A DNA stretch of 64,000 nt from UBA6244 sp041582875 (lineage in GTDB: Bacteria; Bacteroidota; Bacteroidia; Bacteroidales; F082). The notes beneath the pieces were generated by a model. That model made no database searches, had not been told where the DNA came from, and was given only the letters and a program-made list of their open reading frames with translations. The position numbers and the translations under genes were made by a program. Shown here piece after piece: positions 52,937 through 61,165 of the stretch (position 1 is its first letter; the number at the start of each line of letters is the position of its first letter). The stretch lies in assembly GCA_041582875.1 (NCBI GenBank), contig JBFHGX010000004.1:4679-68678 (forward strand). Reading direction: 5' to 3'.

Positions 52937-55411
52937 ATGAAAAAAACCATCTTGCTCCTCACGATTTTGTCAGTTTTATCCACTATTGGTTGTAAAAAAA
53001 ACACCCCCGCCGATCCCGAACCGGAACCAACTCCATCAGGTGATATCATCGTGGCCAAAAACACCCGTGTGATCGATCAACAAACCCGCAAGATGATCAC
53101 AGCCATCGATACCATCAACTATACCCTCACCGTGAACGGAAGCAGCGAGATGATTGCCGGACTTCAGGTAGGCGATATTATGGTTGACAGCGCCTCTGCT
53201 TTGGCTCCCAACGGTTATTTGCGAAAAGTAACGGCCATCAGCAATACCAAGGATGGTGAAGTTGTTATCAATACCGGACAAGCCACCCTTACCGAGGCCG
53301 TGAACAAAGGTAGCATCAACTTCAACACGGGCAAAATTTCCATGGGACATGTGAGATCGTACCAACTGGCCGAAGGGGTGCGTTTACAAAACCTCAAAAA
53401 CACCGACTTCACCGTTTTTTCCTTCGACTACGACAAGGTGTTTGAAAACGAAAACGGTAAAATTACCATTTCGGGTCACACGGATCTGGATATTGAATTC
53501 TTCTTTAACTTCGACTGGGATTTCGATTGGCTGGCCTTGCCCCCCATGCCGATAGTCGAAAAATTTGAGTCGGGTGTAGAAATCAACCAAAGTGCTTCCA
53601 TCAGCTGTGTATCGCTAGCCGGAGCCGGAATACAGGAAAGAGTTTCTCTGGCCAAATTTTATTTCACTCCTTGGACGTTCATGGTGGGCCCCGTACCGGT
53701 GGTGTTTGTACCTCAAATTGAGCTTTTCGTGGAAATGGATGGTGCCATCGTAGCGGTATATTCAGCTTCGGCCAGCGAAAATTTCACAGGCCGGTTGGGC
53801 ACATCCTACACCGATGACAACGGATGGAATGAAATAGCCGAAAAAACCTACCACAGCGACTTTGTGGCTCCAAACCTGGATGCAGGTGCTCAGTTTACCG
53901 CCCATGTTGGGCCTGAAATTGCCCTGCTGCTCTACGGCGTAGCGGGTCCTTTTGCCAATGTTACCGGATGCAGCCATGTAAGTGGTCTATTGCATACCGG
54001 CACCCAAAACTGGGATTTGACCTTTCTGGTTGGTGCACAGGCAAGCGTTGGGGTTAAAATAGATTTGATTGGCTTCAGCGAAAATTGGAGTAAAGACTTT
54101 TGTTTCTTTCAGGACACCTTGTTACACTTGGTAGATGAGCCCTTTGGAAATTATATTTACATAGCTACCCCCATCGAGGACCAATCTTTTTTGGTGGGAG
54201 ATGAAGTAGAAATTACCACCTCATTTACCGGAGAAACTCCCGATGAAGTAGAATTTATTATCGATTACAACACCGTATTTGTAGACACGGAGGCTCCCTT
54301 TGAATATACCTGGAACACTGCCGGATTTCCAGAATTTGGCCACATTATTTACGTAGGTGCCAAAAAGGAAGGCGTAGAAATTGCCCACGACAATGTTTCA
54401 ATCAATCTGGTAAATCCCGTTTGGGAACCCATCGACCTGTCGGCCATAGGTTTGAATGAGAACACCGACGCCAACGACCTCTTCTTTGTCAACGCTACCA
54501 AGGGCTGGATGACGGTAAATGGCCCGGGTGTCGGCAAAATTCTTACCACACAGGATGCCGGCATCAGTTGGAACGAAACCTATGCTTCGTCTACAGGATT
54601 GCTACAAGTAATGATGTACAACGATCAGGGAGAAGGAGTTTTTCTGAATGCACTAAATAAAGTAATGGGAACCACAGATGGTGGAGCCACCTTGTCCGAA
54701 CTCACTTATGGTCAGTTTAGTCAACCCACCTTTCAGTGGAAAAACATTTTTGGTCTGGCCTCCAACAACGATGGCGAAATTGTGGCCGTGGGCAAAGATA
54801 CCGGCATTCCTTATCATTTCAGGATATACCGTGCCGAAATGGCTTTCCATACACCAACTGGATATTTTGAAGTACCTTACCCCAATGAATATGGAACCCC
54901 ACCCAAAATCATCATGAACGGTAACAGCGGTTTTTTATATGATATTTACAACGAAGACGAACCTAACACCTCCTATTTTATGACCACCACAGATGGAGGT
55001 GTTTCCTGGCAGGGTGGCGAATTCGATGTGGTTACAAGCAATGCCCGGCTCCACGATGCCCACATGCCCGACCATAACCATGTGTGGATTGTAGGTGAAG
55101 AAAACAACAATGCCATCGTGGTGATGTCAGACAACGGAGGCCAAAGCTGGACCAAAGTGGACCTAACCGGAACACCTCCATTCAGCTCCGTACAATTTAC
55201 CAGCACCGACGAAGGTTATGCCACTGTGGGCAATTGGAGCAACGATTTTGAAGCCAAGGTTTACCGCACTACCGATGGTGGACACAATTGGGAGCCACTG
55301 ATTGATACCCGCTCCAAATATGGCCTTAGCAGTGTGTTTTTCCTCGGTCAGGATTTTGGCGTGGTAAGCGGTAAGGGACCTCGGATAATGCGGTATTCGG
55401 CGGGAAAATAG
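52937..55411 (+). CDS. YCF48/BNR propeller lipoprotein
   Basis: The 824-residue product has a lipobox (LSTIGC, Cys19) and a Pro-rich linker (PEPEPTPSG). The middle (about 40-400) is a large beta-rich domain of unknown kind. An Ig-like segment (about 415-490) precedes a YCF48-like beta-propeller (about 500-824) with Asp-box motifs TQDAGISW, TTDGGVSW, SDNGGQSW and TTDGGHNW. Such propellers bind proteins or glycans. It lies 66 bases after the first NTAIG gene and 127 bases before the second, suggesting a surface lipoprotein that acts with them. It is not a confirmed glycosidase: no sialidase active site is visible. Confidence 0.8.
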   Translation: MKKTILLLTILSVLSTIGCKKNTPADPEPEPTPSGDIIVAKNTRVIDQQTRKMITAIDTINYTLTVNGSSEMIAGLQVGDIMVDSASALAPNGYLRKVTAISNTKDGEVVINTGQATLTEAVNKGSINFNTGKISMGHVRSYQLAEGVRLQNLKNTDFTVFSFDYDKVFENENGKITISGHTDLDIEFFFNFDWDFDWLALPPMPIVEKFESGVEINQSASISCVSLAGAGIQERVSLAKFYFTPWTFMVGPVPVVFVPQIELFVEMDGAIVAVYSASASENFTGRLGTSYTDDNGWNEIAEKTYHSDFVAPNLDAGAQFTAHVGPEIALLLYGVAGPFANVTGCSHVSGLLHTGTQNWDLTFLVGAQASVGVKIDLIGFSENWSKDFCFFQDTLLHLVDEPFGNYIYIATPIEDQSFLVGDEVEITTSFTGETPDEVEFIIDYNTVFVDTEAPFEYTWNTAGFPEFGHIIYVGAKKEGVEIAHDNVSINLVNPVWEPIDLSAIGLNENTDANDLFFVNATKGWMTVNGPGVGKILTTQDAGISWNETYASSTGLLQVMMYNDQGEGVFLNALNKVMGTTDGGATLSELTYGQFSQPTFQWKNIFGLASNNDGEIVAVGKDTGIPYHFRIYRAEMAFHTPTGYFEVPYPNEYGTPPKIIMNGNSGFLYDIYNEDEPNTSYFMTTTDGGVSWQGGEFDVVTSNARLHDAHMPDHNHVWIVGEENNNAIVVMSDNGGQSWTKVDLTGTPPFSSVQFTSTDEGYATVGNWSNDFEAKVYRTTDGGHNWEPLIDTRSKYGLSSVFFLGQDFGVVSGKGPRIMRYSAGK

Positions 55412-55538
55412 GAAATTACCAGATAAACTTGCCATGATACCAACTACAAACCCATCTCCGCCATTTGCGTATTTTAAAACACCGTGAAGTACTGATATGC
55501 ATACTTTTGAATCTGTTAATACTAAAAACAATTATACC

Positions 55539-57626
55539 ATGAGAGTCTTTTTTCTCTTTCTCTTTTCCATCATCACGATCTTCTCTTATGCCCAAGTAGG
55601 CATCAGTTACGACGGATCGCTACCTGCTACCCACACTATTCTGGATATTAAATCGGATACAACAGGTTTGCTTATCCCAAGGATGACCACCATCCAAAGA
55701 AATACGCTTGCCGCGAAACTTGATGCTACACATGAAGGTATGGTTGTATTCGATAAAACAGCCAATTTACTATTTTTCTGGAGTGGTTCTGAGTTTGTTT
55801 ACGTAAGATCAGGCGTTTTAAGCAAAATTACTGATGCTGATAATGATACTTATATCGATGTGGAAGAGGGTACCGATCCGGATTACATAAATTTCAATAC
55901 TTTCGGAACAAATTTTTGGCGCATGGAAGGCGGGCGCTTGGAATTTTTAAATACCGGCGGATCTATTCTTATTGGTGAAAACGCAGGATTTAGTGACGAT
56001 TTTACCAGCAATGATAATGTGTTCGTTGGAAACAGTGCCGGCTATGCTACCGCCACCGGAGTTCAAAATGTGGCAGTGGGTAGAAGTGCCTTAGCTTCCA
56101 ATCTGGCCGGCAATGGAAATACAGGTCTTGGATCATTTGCTCTTGTATCTACCACAGGAAGTTACAATGTCTCTGTTGGATTGTCATCCATGTATTTTAA
56201 TTCCACGGGACAGAACAATACTGCCTTGGGTACGAGGGCGCTCATGTCGAACACCACCGGTTCCAACAATACCGTTTTGGGATATTATGCAGATTATTAT
56301 AACCAAACAGGCTCCAGCAATACCATCCTGGGGTATATGGCAGGGTATGTGGGCTCTGCTAACAGCAAGTCTGGAAATATTTTTATTGGCCATCAGGCAG
56401 GTTATTCCGAAACCGGAAACAATAAGCTTTACATTCAAAATTCAAATACTGCCAATCCTCTTATTTACGGCGATTTTGCTCTGATGCAGTTGGGTTTTCT
56501 GGGTGATGTTGGAATTGGGACGAAAAACCCTGCAAGCAACCTGCACATTATGGGTTCATCCACTTTGGCATCACTGCTGCTTACACCCAACGAATCAGCC
56601 TCAGGCGACGATTCAGAGATCCTGTTTGGTGAAGATGACGACAACACCTATGGAATGTCGATAAAATATGATGGAGGCGACAACAACTTATATTTTTATG
56701 GAAAGAGTGACGCGACAATCACCGATCCCTTGCTCACCATCAAACGCTCCGGAAATGTAGGCATCGGAACCATCAATCCTACAGATCCCTTGGTTGTGGT
56801 TTCAACAGGAAATATAGGCACCTCCTCCTTTTCCGGACAAGGTATTGGTATTAGCAATGCCACCATTTATTCTGATAATACCAGCACCGGTGGAATTGCC
56901 GGATATTTTCAAACTGCCGGAACCGATGCCACGGTTGTGCTAAAGCAAACCGGAACAGGAAAATTCCTGAAAGCCTTTGGCCCCAACGGAGGTAATGAAG
57001 AATGGAGTCTGGACAATTCAGGTATGATGGAGTTTTACAATTCCAACGGTAACAAGACCATCGAAATTGATCCGTCAGAAAGTGGCACCACTGATGCAGG
57101 TCAGATGAAATTTTTTAGCGCTGATGGCTTAACCACAACTATCGAAATTGATGGATCATACAATGGAGATGGTAGAATTATTACCAATGAGCTCCAAATA
57201 ACGGGAGGAAGCGATTTGTCGGAGTTTTTTGAGCTAACTGATTACGGAGTCATCGAAAAAGGAATGGTCGTTTCCATTGACGAAAACAATCCGGGTCAAC
57301 TGAAAATAACTACAACTGCCTTCGACAAAAAAGTAGCAGGTATCGTAAGTGGCGCCAATGAAATAAACCCTGGACTAATCATGAGTCAGAAGGGTACCAT
57401 TGCCGATGGAGAACATTTAATAGCCCTCTCAGGAAGAGTTTACTGTATGGCAGATGCCTCCACAACCCCAATAGAGATTGGCGACATGCTCACCACCTCC
57501 AATGTGGCCGGACATGCCATGAAGGTGACCAATTACAATAAAGCGCAAGGAGCTATTATTGGGAAAGCCATGACTTCGCTTGAGTCGGGAAAAGGTCTTG
57601 TTTTGGTATTGGTTAGTCTTCAATAA
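55539..57626 (+). CDS. Secreted NTAIG-repeat protein (B) with a different C-terminal module
   Basis: The 695-residue paralog starts at ATG 55539 (signal peptide ending IFSYAQ; the frame begins at 55497 without a signal). It has the N-terminal module (ILDIKSDTTGLLIPRMTTIQRN), one head-repeat tract (about 150-290; NTALGTRALMSNTTGSN type), a NKLYIQNSNTANPLIYGDFALMQLG linker and then beta-rich segments (GNVGIGTINPTDPL). The last 140 residues (SEFFELTDYGVIEKGMVVSID...GRVYCMADASTTPIEIGDMLTTS...GAIIGKAMTSLESGKGLVLVLV) form a conserved domain seen at the end of tail-fibre-like proteins. It is four bases from the next gene's ATG. Confidence 0.8.
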   Translation: MRVFFLFLFSIITIFSYAQVGISYDGSLPATHTILDIKSDTTGLLIPRMTTIQRNTLAAKLDATHEGMVVFDKTANLLFFWSGSEFVYVRSGVLSKITDADNDTYIDVEEGTDPDYINFNTFGTNFWRMEGGRLEFLNTGGSILIGENAGFSDDFTSNDNVFVGNSAGYATATGVQNVAVGRSALASNLAGNGNTGLGSFALVSTTGSYNVSVGLSSMYFNSTGQNNTALGTRALMSNTTGSNNTVLGYYADYYNQTGSSNTILGYMAGYVGSANSKSGNIFIGHQAGYSETGNNKLYIQNSNTANPLIYGDFALMQLGFLGDVGIGTKNPASNLHIMGSSTLASLLLTPNESASGDDSEILFGEDDDNTYGMSIKYDGGDNNLYFYGKSDATITDPLLTIKRSGNVGIGTINPTDPLVVVSTGNIGTSSFSGQGIGISNATIYSDNTSTGGIAGYFQTAGTDATVVLKQTGTGKFLKAFGPNGGNEEWSLDNSGMMEFYNSNGNKTIEIDPSESGTTDAGQMKFFSADGLTTTIEIDGSYNGDGRIITNELQITGGSDLSEFFELTDYGVIEKGMVVSIDENNPGQLKITTTAFDKKVAGIVSGANEINPGLIMSQKGTIADGEHLIALSGRVYCMADASTTPIEIGDMLTTSNVAGHAMKVTNYNKAQGAIIGKAMTSLESGKGLVLVLVSLQ

Positions 57627-57630
57627 TGTT

Positions 57631-60132
57631 ATGATGAAAAAAGTAACAATCTTATTGGTATTGGTTTTATTGATGGGAACCGTATTTTTTATCACCAGGA
57701 CTGAGCCGGTTGAAAAAAACGACAAGGCCACTCATGCTGCTGAATATTTGAAATACAGACGTATGTCAAGAGAAGATGCAAACGGAAATATTCCAATGGA
57801 TGGCCTGATAAAGGCAAAACAACATGTAGACAAAATGGCCAATCAAACCAAAGATGCCGGATTATGGGAATGGGATTGGTTGGGGCCAACCAATATTGGC
57901 GGTCGAATAAGAACCATCCTTCCATCCAGAACCAATTCAGATATCATTTGGGTCGGATCCGCTTCAGGAGGAATCTGGAAAACAGTGAACGGAGGCGCTA
58001 CATGGACACCCGTAAATGATTTTCTTCCATCACTTTCCATTAGTTCATTGGTCTTTGACCCCTCAACAACAACCGTGATGTATGCTGCTACAGGAGAAGG
58101 TTTTGGAAACTCCGATGCCCTACCTGGTGCAGGAATTTTTAAAAGTGTCGACGCTGGAGTTACCTGGACTCAGCTACCAAGCACAAATAATGATGATTTT
58201 AAATACGTTAACCGACTAGCTGCACATCCCAACCCAGACAGTGCTGGTATAATTTATGCCGTTACCAATGCCAATAATGTATATAAGACAACCGATAGTG
58301 GCGTAAGTTGGGACATAAAACTAAACACAGGAAGCGACCCAACTGACATCAGAATTAGCACAATAAACCACAACGAGATCATCGTAGGTACCAAAAGTGA
58401 AGTATATCTTTCTCTGGACTATGGCGAAACCTGGGCTGAGCAAACAACAGGCGCTGCCAATAAATTACCTGGGGACGGTGGCAGGTGTGAAGTCACTTTC
58501 TGTCCTTCAAATGCCAACCGTATTTATGTTTCCATGGATAGAAATTTGGGCGAAATATGGCGATCAGATGATAATGGAACTACCTGGACACGTAGAAATA
58601 CAGGAACCAACTATTTTGGAGGCGCTCCCGGACAAGGATGGTACGACAACACTATCTGGGTAAATCCTCAGAATAGTTCAAGATTGATAGTGGGTGGTGT
58701 TGATTTATTCAGATCGACTGATGGTGGATCCACTTTAACCCAAATCAGCCGATGGCAAGACTACCACAATGGTGGTGATGCCAATTCAGCCCACGCTGAC
58801 CAGCATTTTATTGTAGAAGCCCGAGATTACGACCAAACAACCAACCCTGTTGTGTATTTTGGAAATGATGGAGGTATACAAATGACCGAAAATGTCTGGA
58901 CAGCTTCAACCAATTCAGGCTGGACTAATTTGGCTAATTCTTCTCTTGGAATTACGCAATTCTTTGGAGGAGCTGCATCTGATGATGGGAGTATTATTGT
59001 GGGAGGAGCTCAGGATAACGATAAATTACGATATAAAAGCTCCGGAGCTTGGAGCGGTCCAAACGCTTGGTATCAGGCGCAAACAGGAGATGGAGGATAT
59101 GCTGCTGTTAACTACAACAACCCAAGTATTGTCTATGGTTCATATATTCGTTTGGGCATTAAAAAGAGTACCGATGGTGGAGATTCCTATGTCAACTCAA
59201 ATTCCGGTATAACTGATGCCGGAAATAGATTCAGAAGCTTGTTCATTTCACCTTTCAGCATGGATCCCAATAACCCTGCAAAACTGGTTGCCGGTGGTTC
59301 AAGAATATTCAGAACCATTGATCATGCAGCCAACTGGACTCAGATAAGAGCTGACATTGGTCAATGGCCTGGGTCAAGTCATTACTATAAATGCAGTGCC
59401 ATTGATATTGACAAAGGTAATTCTGCCATTATATGGGTGGGGTATGAAAACGGAGAAGTGGCCATGACCAGTGATACAGGAGCCATTTGGAATAAAGTAG
59501 ATATTAACGGAGTTGGTTTACCCGATCGCTATGTAACTGATATAGCCATAAATCCCAATAATTCCAATCAGGTTTTCGTCACCTTTGGTGAATATGAGCC
59601 TGACAATATTTGGTACACACCCGATGCCGGACAAACATGGGAAAATAGAAGCGGTACTGCACCAAACGATTTGCCTGCACTACAGGTTAATACAGTCAGG
59701 GTTCACCCTGCAAATGGCAACTGGGTGTATATTGGCACTGACCTGGGAGTATTCGCCTCAGAAGACAAAGGTGTTAACTGGAGCGTAAAAACGAACCCAA
59801 ATTACGGTGGCACAGGACATGAAGGCCCTGTAAACACAGAGGTAAGCGAATTATTCTGGCAGGGAGATGAATTCCTTATCGCTGCCACGCACGGAAGAGG
59901 AATGTACCGTACAGGAGGCCCTGTGTATAAAATCTATGTCAACTCAAATGCGGCAGCAGGGGGTGATGGCAGTCAGGAACGACCATTTCAAACTGTTGAA
60001 GAGGCAGCAACAGTAGCAGGTCCCGGATCATTTATTTACATCGAAGCTGGAGTTTATGATGAAAGCAGCATTATTCTATTGATGAATAAAGGCTTTGTTG
60101 TAGCCACCAATGGAAATGTGATTATCCAATAA
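57631..60132 (+). CDS. Sortilin/BNR-type Asp-box propeller protein, C-terminus possibly truncated
   Basis: The 833-residue product has an N-terminal membrane or signal segment (about 4-22). Most of the rest is a beta-propeller of the sortilin/glycosyl-hydrolase-BNR type: WGSASGGIWKTVNGGATW, SVDAGVTW, TTDSGVSW, SLDYGETW, SDDNGTTW, TPDAGQTW and SEDKGVNW are Asp-boxes. The last 65 residues (YVNSNAAAGGDGSQERPFQTVEEAATVAGPGSFIYIEAGVYDE) look like the start of a right-handed beta-helix (DUF1565 type) that stops abruptly. ATG codons at 57631 and 57634 could start it. Translation is probably coupled to the NTAIG gene four bases upstream. A copy of the 3' element follows the stop after 11 bases. Confidence 0.8.
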   Translation: MMKKVTILLVLVLLMGTVFFITRTEPVEKNDKATHAAEYLKYRRMSREDANGNIPMDGLIKAKQHVDKMANQTKDAGLWEWDWLGPTNIGGRIRTILPSRTNSDIIWVGSASGGIWKTVNGGATWTPVNDFLPSLSISSLVFDPSTTTVMYAATGEGFGNSDALPGAGIFKSVDAGVTWTQLPSTNNDDFKYVNRLAAHPNPDSAGIIYAVTNANNVYKTTDSGVSWDIKLNTGSDPTDIRISTINHNEIIVGTKSEVYLSLDYGETWAEQTTGAANKLPGDGGRCEVTFCPSNANRIYVSMDRNLGEIWRSDDNGTTWTRRNTGTNYFGGAPGQGWYDNTIWVNPQNSSRLIVGGVDLFRSTDGGSTLTQISRWQDYHNGGDANSAHADQHFIVEARDYDQTTNPVVYFGNDGGIQMTENVWTASTNSGWTNLANSSLGITQFFGGAASDDGSIIVGGAQDNDKLRYKSSGAWSGPNAWYQAQTGDGGYAAVNYNNPSIVYGSYIRLGIKKSTDGGDSYVNSNSGITDAGNRFRSLFISPFSMDPNNPAKLVAGGSRIFRTIDHAANWTQIRADIGQWPGSSHYYKCSAIDIDKGNSAIIWVGYENGEVAMTSDTGAIWNKVDINGVGLPDRYVTDIAINPNNSNQVFVTFGEYEPDNIWYTPDAGQTWENRSGTAPNDLPALQVNTVRVHPANGNWVYIGTDLGVFASEDKGVNWSVKTNPNYGGTGHEGPVNTEVSELFWQGDEFLIAATHGRGMYRTGGPVYKIYVNSNAAAGGDGSQERPFQTVEEAATVAGPGSFIYIEAGVYDESSIILLMNKGFVVATNGNVIIQ

Positions 60133-60143
60133 AAATAAAACCA

Positions 60144-60193
60144 AAAGGTAGGAAATTTTGGTACGAAGCCCGTCATGCGCAGTTATGGCGGGC
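60144..60193 (+). repeat. 20-base 3' element with hairpin, copy 2
   Basis: The core AAAGGTAGGAAATTTTGGTA (60144-60163) is followed after four bases by a hairpin (60168-60193) with GCCCGTCAT and ATGGCGGGC arms (one G-U pair) and a T-rich tail. It lies 11 bases after the propeller gene's stop and may terminate the four-gene cluster. Confidence 0.75.
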
Positions 60194-60197
60194 TTTA

Positions 60198-60996
60198 TTA
60201 TATCTTTGACAAAAGAAACGACGTAATAAAACTGGCTAAAAAGGACAAAACAGTACCCCAAATAAATCCTGTCAATGGAAATGTTAACATCGCCACCAGA
60301 GCATATACAAAGATGGATAGGGATCCAATAGGAACTTATTTAATGACTGAAAACAAACACTTTGGTCCAAAATGCCATTGAATAACCATCATTGAAGAAA
60401 ATAAGGCGGCAGGAAACATTGACAATACGCCTCCCCAAAAAGGGTTCACTATCTCACCTAAAAACACCACAAAAGCAATTAAAGCACCAACAAATGCTGC
60501 TCTACCCAATACCTGTAGTTTTGAATTAGATTGTCGGGGAAGATGATGCGGTATTTTATGGCGAAACAATAAAAGCCCTACAACAACAAGCGTCACATAT
60601 CCAATTACTCATACAAATATGTCCGACATTTTAAAGTAGGCCAATGGAACTGAAAAAAGCAACCACATCACAGTAGAAATCACCATTGTTATAACAATGA
60701 GTAGAAAACGATTTTTGATAAATGCCACTCCAAAATGAGCAAGGTGGGCATAAAACACAGCAAATAATATAGAAACGCCAAGAGGAATAAGGGTTGAAGG
60801 CACCGTTTTTGCGACTTCTTCAGGCGACTGTGTCCAGGCCATAAAAAAAGAATCCTAACATAGCAGTGGATGGGAAGGAAAGTATTAATCCTGAAATGCT
60901 ACTATCAGATCTTTCAGCTAAAAAAGAAAGAAATGCTATAAAACTGCCTAAAATGATAAAACTAATGACCAACTGAAAAATGAAGAGGGAATTCAT
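60198..60996 (-). pseudogene. Decayed multi-pass membrane protein gene
   Basis: Joining three frames gives a membrane protein of about 265 residues, from MNSLFIFQLVISFIILGSF to ITSFLLSKI, with about eight hydrophobic segments. Three lesions break it: a frameshift in a run of seven A (60843-60849; with six the frame reads GFFFMAWTQSPEE), an in-frame TGA at 60609-60611 and an in-frame TAA at 60336-60338. The two halves have similar motifs, and the family looks like a small integral-membrane group (DUF3147-like; uncertain). The gene is bracketed by two facing copies of the 20-base element. Confidence 0.8.
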
Positions 60997-61048
60997 AGCT
61001 GTAAATCTACAACTAATACGCGCACAAGCATCAAATAAATCTTCCCGA

Positions 61049-61102
61049 AGGATGTGCTAAACAATTGTTTAGCACATCCTGATGACCAAATTTCCTACCT
61101 TT
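61049..61102 (-). repeat. 20-base 3' element with a 32-base perfect palindrome, copy 3
   Basis: The core occurs on the minus strand (complement of 61083-61102), two bases before a perfect 32-base palindrome (61049-61080; arm AGGATGTGCTAAACAA). It lies 63 bases past the stop of the minus-strand NTAIG gene. The palindrome could act as a transcription terminator or as a protein-binding site; no T-run follows it on the minus strand. Confidence 0.75.
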
Positions 61103-61165
61103 AGTTTTACTTCTATTAAAGTGTTGGGAAGATTTTTTTCGGTACCCTTATACCCTTGTTGATTT

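Noticed and set aside
60175..60381. A 68-residue plus-strand frame (MRSYGGLYYIFDK...) after the propeller gene
   Set aside because: It overlaps the decayed membrane-protein gene on the other strand and begins within the repeat hairpin; the minus-strand reading has clear hydrophobic protein character.
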